A stretch of DNA of 62,145 nt from Pseudomonas oryzihabitans NBRC 102199 (GTDB lineage: Bacteria > Pseudomonadota > Gammaproteobacteria > Pseudomonadales > Pseudomonadaceae): assembly GCF_000730625.1 (NCBI RefSeq), contig NZ_BBIT01000026.1, positions 1 through 62,145 of the forward strand, given 5' to 3'. Both the position numbers and the translations under genes were made by a program. How positions within the stretch are numbered: position 1 is the first letter of the stretch; each line of letters starts with the position of its first letter. The notes under the pieces are model-generated. The model was not told the origin of the DNA and did no database searches. It saw nothing but the letters and a program-made list of their open reading frames with translations. This document shows positions 18,755 to 27,210 of this stretch, piece by piece.

Positions 18755-18959
18755 GTCTTATCTGGTCTTGACCCGTCGCACCGACGAAATCATCAATTTT
18801 TCCCTGAAGCCGGGGGCCGATGAAGAACAGGTGCTGGATCTGCTATTCAATGGCGGCATCAACATCCGCATCCTCAAGGTGCAGGGCGACCGCGTGCAGG
18901 TAGGCATCCAGGCGCCGACCGACATCAGCGTGATGCGGCAGGAATTGCTGCCCTTCTGA
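18753..18959 (+). CDS. rsmN: CsrA-family RNA-binding regulator, RsmN/RsmF type
   Basis: Small RNA-binding protein of 68 residues. It begins with MSYLVLTRRTDE, the CsrA beta-1 signature (LxLTRR), and ends with VQVGIQAPTDISVMRQEL, matching the CsrA core VxxGIxAPxxxxVxREE including the RNA-contacting Arg. Between them is an insertion of about 20 residues (LKPGADEEQVLDLLFNGG), the hallmark of P. aeruginosa RsmN/RsmF, in which the helix lies between strands instead of at the C-terminus. RsmN controls translation of many mRNAs by binding GGA motifs. The internal ATG at 18753 is chosen because of AGGGA before it and the family N-terminus. Confidence 0.88.
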   Translation: MSYLVLTRRTDEIINFSLKPGADEEQVLDLLFNGGINIRILKVQGDRVQVGIQAPTDISVMRQELLPF

Positions 18960-18980
18960 GTCGCCGCTGACCGACCGTCG

Positions 18981-19451
18981 CTACCGCAACCAGGGCGAGT
19001 TGCCGTTGCGCACGTACTCGAAGCGCCCCTCCAGACCCCGCCATTCAACGCCCTGCCAGAGTTCCGGCGCCAGCGTGCCTTCGGCCTGCAGATCCGCTCG
19101 ATAGTGGGCGAAGAACGGCTGGCCGTCGCGCAGGACGATGACGTTGTGGCGCTCTTCGATCTGGGCGATGAGATCCAGGACGGCTTCGGCCGAGCGGCCG
19201 CCGCTCAGGCAATAGCAGCTGCCATATTGATGCAGCATGCTTTCGAAGCGGTAACGATAGAGAGTGCAGCGATCGGTCTCGAGGTGAACGCTCTGCCCCT
19301 TGGCATCCTGCAGGGCATGGTGGACGCAGTGGTCGCAGTCCTCGAATTCCTGACGCGACTCCACCCATTCACCGAGAAACTGCTTCTTCCACCGCCATAC
19401 CAGCAGCCCACGATCTTCAGGCCGGGAATACACGCTGACCTTGTAGAACAT
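18981..19451 (-). CDS. hypothetical protein of 156 residues
   Basis: I do not recognise a family. The protein starts MFYKVSVYSRPEDRGLLVWRWKKQFLGEW and is rich in aromatic, His and Cys residues in its first half (DCDHCVHHAL, TDRCTLYRYRF, YGSCYCLSGG). A helical segment (EAVLDLIAQIEERHNVIVL) and a strand-rich C-terminus follow. AGAGGAG lies 8 bases before the ATG at 19451, a strong ribosome-binding site that decides the start. It is convergent with rsmN and has no other obvious partner. Confidence 0.65.
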   Translation of the reverse strand: MFYKVSVYSRPEDRGLLVWRWKKQFLGEWVESRQEFEDCDHCVHHALQDAKGQSVHLETDRCTLYRYRFESMLHQYGSCYCLSGGRSAEAVLDLIAQIEERHNVIVLRDGQPFFAHYRADLQAEGTLAPELWQGVEWRGLEGRFEYVRNGNSPWLR

Positions 19452-20041
19452 CGCTCGACTCCTCTTATTGTTATGCGCCGAAGCCACCGTCCTATGGCTG
19501 CCGCTTGCCGCTCGGCCATCGGAGGTCGCACGCTCTGAGGCGTGCCTTTCCAGCATCGCTCCATTTGCCTGAGGCGTCCAGCCATTCCCGGGCGCTGGCC
19601 CCTACCGCTCGACGGTACGCAGCTACCGCAAACGGCCCTGGATGCGACATGAAGCGCCGCGGCTTCGTCCAACTTCCATACAAGATGACATCGGGTCTGC
19701 CGGCCGCTTTATCGCCTCGAGATCACGCAAGACCGCCATTCCAGAGCCGGATACAACAAGGGTACAAGTTCTGGTACCGCCCATCAGGCAAGGCGATATT
19801 GGCTGCTCACGACGATTCCGGCGAACTAGTATTCGGCCAACCGTGATCGCCAGGAGTGGTCGAAATCGCAGCCCTGACAAGGACTTGGACGGTCCCGGTG
19901 CCCAGGCAACCGCGCCTGGTCGCGTTCGGATCCCTGACCGGCTGAACGCCTTTTCGCGAATCGCCAGCAGCAGGGCCTGCAGCCGCCCTGGCCATCCAGG
20001 GCGGCGCCTCGGTGAACCCCTTATCCACTCAAGGACCTTTT
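19452..20041. other. 590-bp gap without a convincing gene
   Basis: Several short open frames exist on both strands, but none has a good ribosome-binding site together with plausible protein composition (all are Arg/Ser/Pro-rich). No tRNA, hairpin with T-run or mobile-element trace is evident. It may hold the promoters of its neighbours, a small RNA or decayed coding DNA. Confidence 0.45.
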
Positions 20042-20320
20042 ATGACTGGCCTGGATAGCGACTGCAAAGAGGCGCTCCGTTATGCCATCAGAAACTGTCC
20101 CGCGCGCACGACGGGCCAGCTGGCGGCCATCGACTATGCCGAACGGGCCATCCGCCAGGGCCTGAACGCCCTCTCCCCCCTGGAGCAGAAGACGCTGGCC
20201 CTGGAGCTGGGTTTCTGGCTAAGCCATTACCAGCGGATCCAGGAATTCTCCGCTCCTGGCCCAGCCGATGCAGAGACCGCGCAGACGCCTGCAGCCTCCC
20301 CTACCCGCAAGATCGACTAG
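20042..20320 (+). CDS. small conserved-looking protein of unknown function
   Basis: A protein of 92 residues that I cannot name. It is mostly helical (DSDCKEALRYAIRNC, AIDYAERAIRQGLNAL, LEQKTLALELGFWLSHYQRIQ), with a disordered Pro/Ala tail ending in a basic TRKID. AAGGA is 6 bases before the ATG at 20042, so that start is preferred to one ten codons earlier. A hairpin terminator follows 20 bp after the stop, which supports a real transcript. Confidence 0.6.
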   Translation: MTGLDSDCKEALRYAIRNCPARTTGQLAAIDYAERAIRQGLNALSPLEQKTLALELGFWLSHYQRIQEFSAPGPADAETAQTPAASPTRKID

Positions 20321-20334
20321 CCAATCCGCAGGCA

Positions 20335-20373
20335 ATAAAAAACCCCGAGGTGCCTGGCACGCTCGGGGTTTTC
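20335..20373. terminator. bidirectional intrinsic terminator
   Basis: AACCCCGAG (20341-20349) pairs with CTCGGGGTT (20362-20370), flanked by an A-run on the left and T on the right. It can end both the rightward gene at 20042 and the leftward tRNA-Ser transcript. Confidence 0.8.
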
Positions 20374-20379
20374 CGTATT

Positions 20380-20469
20380 TGGCGGAGAGATAGGGATTTG
20401 AACCCTAGGAGCCATTGCTGACTCAACGGATTTCGAATCCGTCCCGTTCGACCACTCCGGCATCTCTCC
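20380..20469 (-). tRNA. tRNA-Ser (anticodon CGA)
   Basis: A 90-nt class II tRNA on the minus strand. The acceptor stem GGAGAGA pairs with TCTCTCC, followed by G and an encoded CCA (ending at 20380). The anticodon loop ATTCGAAAT gives CGA, reading UCG. A long variable arm, as in all tRNA-Ser, precedes the GGTTCAAATCC T-loop. Confidence 0.95.
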
Positions 20470-20549
20470 AACGCGGCGCATGATACCAGTCATGCGGGCA
20501 AAAGCGAACAAGCAATTGCAAAAAAAGCTCTGGTATCAGCGGCTTGCGT

Positions 20550-21260
20550 TTAGAGCGGGACGCCCAGGCGCTGGGCGACCTCTTCGTAGGCCTCGATCAC
20601 GCCGCCCAGACCCTGGCGGAAGCGATCCTTGTCCATCTTCTTGCGGGTTTCCTTATCCCACAGGCGGCTGCCGTCCGGGCTGAATTCGTCGCCCAGCACG
20701 ACCTTGCCGTGGAACAGGCCGAATTCCAGCTTGAAGTCGACCAGTAGCAGACCGGCGTCGTCGAACAGCTGCTTGAGGATGTCATTGATGCGGAAGGTCA
20801 GCGCCTTCATCTCGGCCAGCTGGTCGAGAGTGGCCCAGCCAAAGGCCTGGACATGGCTTTCGTTGACCATGGGGTCGTGCAGCGCATCGTTCTTCAGGAA
20901 GAGTTCGAAGGTCGGCGGCGTCAGCTCCAGGCCCTCCTCCACGCCCAGGCGGCGCACCAAGCTGCCGGCGGCGAAGTTACGCACCACGCATTCCACCGGA
21001 ATCATCTCGAGCTTCTTGACCAGGCATTCGTTGTCGCCCAGCAGTTGCTCGAACTGAGTGGGGATGCCGGCGGCTTCGAGCTTCTGCATGACAAAGGCAT
21101 TGAACTTGTTGTTCACCATGCCCTTGCGCTCGAGTTGCTCGATGCGCTCGCCATCGAAGGCAGAGGTGTCGTTGCGGAACAACAGGACCAGGCGATCGGG
21201 ATCGTCGGTGGTGAATACCGACTTGGCCTTGCCACGGTAGAGTTCTGCGCGTTTTTCCAT
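20550..21260 (-). CDS. purC: phosphoribosylaminoimidazole-succinocarboxamide synthase
   Basis: SAICAR synthetase of 236 residues: ATP-dependent ligation of aspartate to CAIR in purine synthesis. Motifs: [20 protein letters not shown] (substrate loop), [14 protein letters not shown] and LVDFKLEFG, then [12 protein letters not shown] with the metal-binding acidic residues. GGAG lies 6 bases before the ATG. The start at 21260 gives the normal length. It heads toward the tRNA-Ser gene and is followed upstream by the metallo-hydrolase, bamC and dapA genes in the same direction, the known Pseudomonas order. Confidence 0.95.
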   Translation of the reverse strand: MEKRAELYRGKAKSVFTTDDPDRLVLLFRNDTSAFDGERIEQLERKGMVNNKFNAFVMQKLEAAGIPTQFEQLLGDNECLVKKLEMIPVECVVRNFAAGSLVRRLGVEEGLELTPPTFELFLKNDALHDPMVNESHVQAFGWATLDQLAEMKALTFRINDILKQLFDDAGLLLVDFKLEFGLFHGKVVLGDEFSPDGSRLWDKETRKKMDKDRFRQGLGGVIEAYEEVAQRLGVPL

Positions 21261-21417
21261 CTTGGACTCCGGTTCGAAGGGCTTGCAGGCTGTGGACGAA
21301 CGCAGGTGAGACGACCGGTTCGGGACGAGTACAGCCGGGAAGCGCAGTTTACATAGGATCGTGGATCTTTTGGCCGTGCAGCAACGCCCGACCGCTAAAG
21401 AAAAGCCGGTCAGCGCC

Positions 21418-22176
21418 TCAGGCGATGGCCTGCCACTCCAACCCCTGCTGCTGATCGGCGATCTGCAGCCAGTCCGCATCGCAGCCCAGCACATTGCTGA
21501 AGCAGGCGCGGGCGAGCCAGGGGTTGTTGTTCTTCTCGCTCAGGTGGGCGAGCACCAGATGCTGCAGGCCCGGACAGGCCAGCTCCATCACCAGCTCGGC
21601 CGATTGCCGGTTGTTGAGGTGACCGCGCACCCCGCCGACCCGTGCCTTGAGGTGATAGGGATAAGGGCCCGCGGCGAGCATGTTGCTGTCGTGGTTGGCT
21701 TCGATCACCAGGGCATCCAGGCCACGGTAATGCGCCAGCACCCCAGGGGTGGCCTCGCCGAGATCGGTGAGCACGCCCAGGCGCTTGCGGCCATCGTCGA
21801 AGACGAACTGGGTCGGCTCCAGGGCGTCATGGGACACCTGCACCACGGTCACTTCCAGCGCGTCCAGCACCAGCCGTTCGCCGTCCACCAGCAGGCCCTG
21901 GGCGGCCACCGGCTTGCGCAGGCCGCGCCCGGTACCGGCGCTGTAATAGACCGGCACCCCGTGCTTGCGCGCCAGGAGCTCGACGCCCTGCACGTGATCG
22001 GAGTGTTCGTGGGTGACCAGGACGGCATCCAGCTGGGCAGGTACCACGCCCAGCCGGGCCAGACGACGTTCGGCTTCCCGCAGGGAGAAGCCGCAGTCGA
22101 TCAGCACATAGCTGTTATGGCTGTGCACCAGGGTCGAGTTGCCCCGACTGCCGCTGCCCAGGATTGCGAAGCGCAT
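21418..22176 (-). CDS. MBL-fold metallo-hydrolase (YycJ/WalJ-like)
   Basis: Metallo-beta-lactamase-fold protein of 252 residues. The N-terminus [17 protein letters not shown] is typical of the YycJ/VicX group, and the metal motif [10 protein letters not shown] (HxHxDH) is intact, with VLTDLGEA and [11 protein letters not shown] supplying further ligands. The YycJ group has been linked to DNA mismatch repair and 5'-exonuclease activity in Bacillus relatives; the Pseudomonas role is unknown. Its first 62 bases overlap the 3' end of bamC, indicating translational coupling. The start is fixed by the conserved N-terminus. Confidence 0.88.
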   Translation of the reverse strand: MRFAILGSGSRGNSTLVHSHNSYVLIDCGFSLREAERRLARLGVVPAQLDAVLVTHEHSDHVQGVELLARKHGVPVYYSAGTGRGLRKPVAAQGLLVDGERLVLDALEVTVVQVSHDALEPTQFVFDDGRKRLGVLTDLGEATPGVLAHYRGLDALVIEANHDSNMLAAGPYPYHLKARVGGVRGHLNNRQSAELVMELACPGLQHLVLAHLSEKNNNPWLARACFSNVLGCDADWLQIADQQQGLEWQAIA

Positions 22177-23299
22177 ACTGCATGCTCGTCTGAAGCTTTT
22201 TCAGCACGCCTTCGGCGATGTCCTGGGGTGCTGCGGTGTTGATGGTCTTGTCCAGGGTGACCTGGACGGTGTTGCCTACCGAGGTGAGGCGCACCTGGAA
22301 GCGCCGTGCGCGGGCGTCTTCCTCTTCCTTGGTCTCGCCCTTGCCAAACATGCGGCCGAAGAAGCCCGGCTTGCGCTCTTCGGGCTTCTGCGCGCCTTCG
22401 GCGATGTTCACGTAGTAGACGCCCAGGCTGCGATCCATGTCGTCGACGCGGATGTCGGCGCCTTCGATGGCGCGACCCACGCTGGACCAGGCGCGATTCA
22501 GATCGCTTTCCAGCACCAGCATGGGCACGCCGCTGCCGTCGACCTCGTAGGTCACGCGCTCGGGGGTGTCGTAGCCACCAGCGGCCAGCAGCGAGACCGA
22601 GCCACTGCCCTGCTCGCTGCGGTCCAGGCCGGCCAGCACCTGATTCAGCAGGGCGTCATCGAGTGCCGAGCTGTTCTGGCTGCTGGACCAGGACGGCTCG
22701 CTGGAGCTGCCCTGGCTGCGGGTCTGGGTCTGGATGAAGATTTCGCTGCTGCCCGATTGCACGCCCGGCTCGATGCGCAGGCGGGTGCGCAGCTCGTTGC
22801 CCGGCTGCAGGCGGCCGTTGGTGCTCAGACTGCGGGCCAGCGGGGTCGACAGCTCGGTGGGCGCCTGCCAGGCGGTGATGATCTCACCGGTCTGCGGACG
22901 CTCTTCGGCAATGCGGAAGCCGTTGTCGGTCAGGTACTGACGGGCCACCGGCCAGACGCTGGCGGGGACCTTCTGGGCGGCCAGCCAGCGGGCGTTGCCG
23001 CTGCGCTGCACGCTGAACTGTTCGTTGCCACTGCCCTGGACGGCCAGCGACTGGGGTTTCGGCACTTCGAAGCCATAGGAGCGATTCTGGGTATCGGCCA
23101 CGTTGGCCGGAATCGGCAGCAGCGGATCCATCGGCTTGGCCTGGACATCGGTCGGCACCTGCATGGGGCCGGTTTCGCGGGCTTCGAGATAGTCATTGCC
23201 GCGATCGCGGAAATAACCATGCTCGCCCCACACCCAGCTGCAGCCACTGGCGGTGGCCACGGCCAGACCCAGCGTCGTCAAACCCAGAACACGTTTCAT
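22115..23299 (-). CDS. bamC: outer membrane assembly lipoprotein BamC
   Basis: Lipoprotein of 394 residues, a non-essential part of the BAM complex that inserts beta-barrel proteins into the outer membrane. It has a signal peptide with lipobox ATASGC, an unstructured N-terminal stretch (YLEARETGPMQVP is the lasso that contacts BamD in the family), then two helix-grip domains separated by a Ser-rich insert (QGSSSEPSWSSSQNSS). It is longer than E. coli BamC (344), partly because of that insert and a Gly/Gln-rich tail. The ATG at 23299 has AGGAAG upstream. It lies 14 bp after dapA, so the two are co-transcribed; its end overlaps the next gene by 62 bp. Confidence 0.9.
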   Translation of the reverse strand: MKRVLGLTTLGLAVATASGCSWVWGEHGYFRDRGNDYLEARETGPMQVPTDVQAKPMDPLLPIPANVADTQNRSYGFEVPKPQSLAVQGSGNEQFSVQRSGNARWLAAQKVPASVWPVARQYLTDNGFRIAEERPQTGEIITAWQAPTELSTPLARSLSTNGRLQPGNELRTRLRIEPGVQSGSSEIFIQTQTRSQGSSSEPSWSSSQNSSALDDALLNQVLAGLDRSEQGSGSVSLLAAGGYDTPERVTYEVDGSGVPMLVLESDLNRAWSSVGRAIEGADIRVDDMDRSLGVYYVNIAEGAQKPEERKPGFFGRMFGKGETKEEEDARARRFQVRLTSVGNTVQVTLDKTINTAAPQDIAEGVLKKLQTSMQYALRNPGQRQSGQLDPGAQP

Positions 23300-23313
23300 C
23301 GACTGCTTCCTAA

Positions 23314-24192
23314 TCACGCCAGCACTCCCGCCTGACGCAGGGCCTGACGTACCACTTCGTGGCAGCGCGAGCTCAGCCAGGTCAGCGGCAGGCGAATACC
23401 GGCGTCGATCATGCCCATTTCATGCAGGGCCCACTTCACCGGGATCGGATTCGATTCGATGAACAGATTCTTGTGCAGCGGCATCAGCTGTTCGTTGAGC
23501 GCGCGTGCGGTGTCGGCATCGCCCCGCATGGCGGCGGCGCAGAGTTCGCTCATGGCGCGCGGCGCGACGTTGGCGGTCACCGAGATGTTGCCCTTGCCGC
23601 CCAGCAGCATGAGTTCGGCGGCGGTGGCGTCATCGCCCGAGTAGACCAGGAAGTCCTTGCCCACACGGGAGAGGATGTCGCGGGCGCGCGCCAGGTCGCC
23701 GGTGGCTTCCTTGATACCGATGATGTTCGGCACCTTGGCCAGGCGCTCGACAGTCTCGGCCAGCATGTCGCAGGCGGTACGGCCCGGCACGTTGTAGAGG
23801 ATCTGCGGAATGGCGACGGTTTCGGCGATCATGCGGAAGTGCTGGTACAGCCCTTCCTGGGTCGGCTTGTTGTAGTAGGGCACGACCAGCAGACAGGCGT
23901 CGGCGCCCGCGTCCTTGGCGGCGCGGGTCAGGTCGATGGCCTCACGGGTGGAATTGCCACCGGTGCCGGCGATGACCGGGATGCGGCCCTTGACCTGCTC
24001 GACCACATGACGGATCACGGCAACGTGCTCGTCGACGTCGACCGTGGCGGATTCACCCGAGGTGCCCACCGCGACGATGGCGTCGGTGCCTTCGGCGAGA
24101 TGGAAGTCCACCAGCTTGGTCAGGTTGTCCCAGTCGATACGCCCCTGGGCGTCCATAGGGGTGACCAGCGCCACCATGCTCCCCGCAATCAT
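23314..24192 (-). CDS. dapA: 4-hydroxy-tetrahydrodipicolinate synthase
   Basis: TIM-barrel aldolase of 292 residues that condenses pyruvate with aspartate semialdehyde in the lysine/diaminopimelate pathway. Motifs: [10 protein letters not shown] at the N-terminus, [10 protein letters not shown] (pyruvate-binding Thr-Thr/Ser region), [12 protein letters not shown] with the catalytic Tyr and Arg, and IGIKEATGD with the Schiff-base Lys. The length is standard. It is first in the leftward run dapA-bamC-metallo-hydrolase-purC and diverges from gcvR with a 153-bp gap. Confidence 0.95.
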   Translation of the reverse strand: MIAGSMVALVTPMDAQGRIDWDNLTKLVDFHLAEGTDAIVAVGTSGESATVDVDEHVAVIRHVVEQVKGRIPVIAGTGGNSTREAIDLTRAAKDAGADACLLVVPYYNKPTQEGLYQHFRMIAETVAIPQILYNVPGRTACDMLAETVERLAKVPNIIGIKEATGDLARARDILSRVGKDFLVYSGDDATAAELMLLGGKGNISVTANVAPRAMSELCAAAMRGDADTARALNEQLMPLHKNLFIESNPIPVKWALHEMGMIDAGIRLPLTWLSSRCHEVVRQALRQAGVLA

Positions 24193-24345
24193 GCAACCGC
24201 TCCTGCCGGAAAAAGAGAGCGGTAATGGTACTGACGCCTCTGCGCCAGCACAAGCAACGCGCCCCCAACGGGCATTCCCCCCGCGAGCGCTTTTCGCTAC
24301 CCTTTCGCCTTTGCCAGTCTGTAATTCCCCCTGCCAGGAAGCCTA

Positions 24346-24906
24346 ATGTCCGCCACCCCCCCGATTCGCGAACAATTTCTCGTCATCAGCGCGCTGGGCG
24401 CCAACCCCATGGAGCTGACCAACGTGCTCTACCGCAGCTGCATGGACAACCGCTGCGCAGTGGTCAGCAGCCGGCTGAGCCGGCACGGGGAATACAGCGC
24501 GCTGATCCTGCAGGTCTCCGGCAACTGGGACGGCCTCGCGCGCCTCGAAGGCGGCCTCGCCGGCCTCGGCAAGCGTCACGGCTTCACCGTCGGCGTCACC
24601 CGCAGCGCCGCCCTGGAGAATCGCCCCCAGGCCCTGCCGTACGTCGTCTATGTCAGTGCCGCCTATCGCCCGGACATCCTCAACGAGCTCTGCCAGTTCT
24701 TCGCCGACCACAAGATCGAAGTGGAGAACCTGGTCTGCGATTCCTACCAGGCGCCCCAGACCGGCGGCACCATGCTCAACGCCACCATCACCGTGACCCT
24801 GCCCGCCGGCACCCAGATCAGCTGGCTGCGCGACCAGTTCCTGGATTTCGCCGACGCCCTCAATCTCGATGCCCTGATCGAGCCCTGGCGGCCGCAGAGC
24901 AACTGA
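24346..24906 (+). CDS. gcvR: glycine cleavage system regulator GcvR-like ACT-domain protein
   Basis: Protein of 186 residues with two ACT domains (about 8-80 and 92-170), as in GcvR. In E. coli GcvR binds GcvA and blocks activation of the glycine cleavage operon. Visible here are FLVISALGANPMELTNVLYRSCMDNRC and the second ACT with RPDILNELCQFFADHKIEVENLVCD. AGGAAG precedes the ATG. Whether it acts through a GcvA partner in this organism is unknown. It is 22 bp upstream of bcp and probably in the same operon, as in P. aeruginosa. Confidence 0.85.
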   Translation: MSATPPIREQFLVISALGANPMELTNVLYRSCMDNRCAVVSSRLSRHGEYSALILQVSGNWDGLARLEGGLAGLGKRHGFTVGVTRSAALENRPQALPYVVYVSAAYRPDILNELCQFFADHKIEVENLVCDSYQAPQTGGTMLNATITVTLPAGTQISWLRDQFLDFADALNLDALIEPWRPQSN

Positions 24907-24928
24907 CGGAACCCGCAAGGAGCTGCCC

Positions 24929-25402
24929 ATGAGCGTGACTCTCGACCAACCGCTTCCGGCTTTCCAGGCCCAGGCCACCAGCGGCCTCGAGGTCTCGCCG
25001 GCCAGTCTGCGCGGCCGTCAGGCGGTGCTCTATTTCTACCCCAAGGACAACACTCCCGGCTGCACCACCCAGGGCCAGGGCTTTCGCGATCTGCACGAGC
25101 AGTTCCTCGCGGCCGACACCCAGGTCTTCGGCATCAGCCGTGACAGCCTGCGCACCCACGAGAATTTCCGTACCAAGCAGGGCTTTCCCTTCGAGCTGAT
25201 CAGCGACAAGGACGAGACCCTCTGCCAGCTGTTCGACGTGATGCGACAGAAGAAGCTCTATGGCAAGGACTACATCGGCGTGGATCGCAGCACCTTCCTC
25301 ATCGACCGGGAAGGCGTGGTGCGCCAGATCTGGCGCGGCGTGAAGGTCCCCGGGCACGTCGCCGAGGTCCTGGCCGCCGCCCAGGCGCTGAACAAGGCCT
25401 GA
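24929..25402 (+). CDS. bcp: thiol peroxidase / peroxiredoxin Bcp
   Basis: Peroxiredoxin of the BCP/PrxQ class, 157 residues, reducing organic peroxides and H2O2 in the cytoplasm. The peroxidatic Cys is in NTPGCTTQGQGF (about residue 48). The resolving Cys that E. coli Bcp has five residues later is absent (Gln there), while another Cys occurs in DETLCQLFDV. AAGGAG precedes the ATG. It follows gcvR by 22 bp and its stop codon abuts the stop of the convergent tusA-like gene with no gap. Confidence 0.93.
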   Translation: MSVTLDQPLPAFQAQATSGLEVSPASLRGRQAVLYFYPKDNTPGCTTQGQGFRDLHEQFLAADTQVFGISRDSLRTHENFRTKQGFPFELISDKDETLCQLFDVMRQKKLYGKDYIGVDRSTFLIDREGVVRQIWRGVKVPGHVAEVLAAAQALNKA

Positions 25403-25412
25403 TCAGGCCTTG
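25393..25412. repeat. 20-bp perfect palindrome spanning two abutting stop codons
   Basis: CAAGGCCTGA followed directly by TCAGGCCTTG: a perfect dyad whose centre is the junction of the two convergent genes. It encodes Lys-Ala-stop for both proteins. It could help transcription termination or simply reflect gene-end geometry. Confidence 0.7.
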
Positions 25413-25657
25413 CGCAGCCAGTAGCGGAAGGTTTCCCCCGCCACCTCTTCGCCCACCAGGGCGTGTCCCGACAGCTTGGCGAAGGTACGGAAGTCGCGTT
25501 GCGACCCGGCATCGGTCGCCACCACGGCCAGCACCTCGCCGGAAGACAGGCGGTTGAGTTCCAGCTTGGCCTTGAGCAGCGGCATGGGGCAGCTCAGGCC
25601 ACTGGCGTCCAGCTGGGCGGTCACCGCGCCGGTGTAGGGTTGGCTCAGATCGGCCAT
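25403..25657 (-). CDS. TusA-family sulfur-carrier protein (PA1006-like)
   Basis: Protein of 84 residues with the TusA/SirA signature LDASGLSCPMPLLKAKLEL (Cys-Pro-x-Pro), where the Cys carries a persulfide. The fold is a two-layer alpha/beta sandwich. In P. aeruginosa the protein in this position (PA1006) is needed for molybdenum-cofactor homeostasis and nitrate respiration. The ATG at 25657 has GGAG 6 bases upstream; an ATG four codons earlier overlaps that site. It is a single gene convergent with bcp. Confidence 0.88.
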   Translation of the reverse strand: MADLSQPYTGAVTAQLDASGLSCPMPLLKAKLELNRLSSGEVLAVVATDAGSQRDFRTFAKLSGHALVGEEVAGETFRYWLRKA

Positions 25658-25753
25658 GAGATTCTCCATTGGGGGCTAGGTCAGTGCCCGGGTTTGCTAG
25701 GCACCCAGACGGCGGGCCGCTAAAGTAGCCCTTTTGCGGCCACGAGTCTTGCC

Positions 25754-27193
25754 ATGAACGTCCTGCGCCCCGCCCTGCTGTCCCTGGCGCTACTCGCCGC
25801 GCCCCATCTGGCGCAGGGGGCGAACGATCTGCCGTCACTGGGCGATGCCAGCTCTTCGATCGTCTCGCCCGAGCAGGAGTTTCAGATGGGCCGCGCCTGG
25901 CTGAGCATGTTGCGCGGCCAGGTCCCGGCTATCAACGATCCGCAGCTCAAGCAATTCGTCGAGCAAACCGTCTACAAGCTGGCCGAGACCAGCGACCTGC
26001 AGGACCACCGCCTGGTCTTCATCCTGATCAAGGATCCCGAGATCAACGCCTTCGCCGCGCCCGGCGGGGTGATCGGGGTCAATGGCGGGCTGTTCCTCAA
26101 GTCGGAGACCGAAGCCGAGTACGCGGCGGTCATGGCCCATGAGTTGGGTCACCTCATCCAGCGCCACTTCGCCCGCGGGGTGGAAAACCAGCAGCGCATG
26201 CAGTTGCCGCTGATGGCGGCCCTGCTCGCCGGCATCGTGGCCGCCGCGGCAGGCGGCGGCGATGCGGGAATCGCCGCAATCGCCTCGACCCAGGCGGCGG
26301 CCATCCAGAGCCAGTTGCGCTTTTCCCGACTCAACGAGCAGGAGGCCGACCGCGTCGGCATCGTCAATCTGGAGCGCGCCGGCTACGATCCGCGCGCCAT
26401 GCCGGAGATGTTCGGTCGGCTCGCCCGGCAGTATCGCTATGACCGTACCCCGCCGGAATTCCTGCTGACCCACCCGGTCACCGATAGCCGGATCGCCGAT
26501 ACCCAGGCGCGTGCCGAGCGTTTTCCCAAGGGCGGCGTCGAGGATAGCAAGCGCTTCCAGCTGATGAAGGTGCGGGCTCAGATGTATTTCGAGGAAACCG
26601 CCGGCCTGCTGGTGAAGCGCTATAGAGCCCAGCTGCAGGAAAACCCGGACAACGACGCGGTCCGCTACGGCCTGGCCATGGGCCTGACCAAGCAGGGCCA
26701 GCTCAACGAGGCGCGGGACACCCTGGCGCCGCTGCTGCGCAAGGCGCCGGACGAGATCAGCTACAACCTCGCCCAGGTCGACCTGGACATCACCGCCAAT
26801 CGCCTGCCCGACGCCCAGAAACGCGTACAGCGACTGCTGGAGCTCTATCCGGACGATCTGGCGGTGAGCCTGGCCCAGGTGGACCTGCTTGGCCGCACCA
26901 AGCAGGCCAAGGCCGCCAGCCAACTGCTCGACAAGCTGCTCAAGCAGCGGCCGATCGATCCGGATCTGTGGAATCAGGCGGCGGACGTCCGCGGTCAGGC
27001 CGGCGACCTGGTCGGCGTGCACCAGGCACGCGCCGAGTACTTCGCCCTCACCGGTGACTACAACCAGGCCATCCAGCAACTGGGCTTCGCCAAGCAGCGC
27101 GCCGCCAGCAACTATCAGCTGGCCGCGCGGATCGATGCCCGCCAGCAGGAGATGATCGCCCAGCGCAAGCTGAGCGAAGAAATCCTGCGCTAG
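25754..27193 (+). CDS. bepA: periplasmic M48 metalloprotease/chaperone BepA-like with TPR domain
   Basis: Exported protein of 479 residues that in E. coli aids assembly or degradation of outer-membrane proteins such as LptD. A signal peptide (MNVLRPALLSLALLAAPHLAQG) is followed by the M48 zinc protease domain with VMAHELGHLIQRH (HExxH) and the third ligand in LNEQEADRVGI. After that comes a C-terminal TPR-like helical repeat region (about 275-470; NPDNDAVRYGLAMGLTKQGQ, LDLYP-like repeats). All zinc ligands are present. Symbol by similarity; YfgC is the older name. It converges with nadA, 17 bp between stops. Confidence 0.9.
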   Translation: MNVLRPALLSLALLAAPHLAQGANDLPSLGDASSSIVSPEQEFQMGRAWLSMLRGQVPAINDPQLKQFVEQTVYKLAETSDLQDHRLVFILIKDPEINAFAAPGGVIGVNGGLFLKSETEAEYAAVMAHELGHLIQRHFARGVENQQRMQLPLMAALLAGIVAAAAGGGDAGIAAIASTQAAAIQSQLRFSRLNEQEADRVGIVNLERAGYDPRAMPEMFGRLARQYRYDRTPPEFLLTHPVTDSRIADTQARAERFPKGGVEDSKRFQLMKVRAQMYFEETAGLLVKRYRAQLQENPDNDAVRYGLAMGLTKQGQLNEARDTLAPLLRKAPDEISYNLAQVDLDITANRLPDAQKRVQRLLELYPDDLAVSLAQVDLLGRTKQAKAASQLLDKLLKQRPIDPDLWNQAADVRGQAGDLVGVHQARAEYFALTGDYNQAIQQLGFAKQRAASNYQLAARIDARQQEMIAQRKLSEEILR

Positions 27194-27210
27194 CGTCCTG
27201 GGCCGCGCCC

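Noticed and set aside
19642-20058. 138-codon rightward frame and an 85-codon leftward frame in the 590-bp gap
   Set aside because: Both are rich in Arg/Ser/Pro, lack ribosome-binding sites and resemble no family. Left as a gap.
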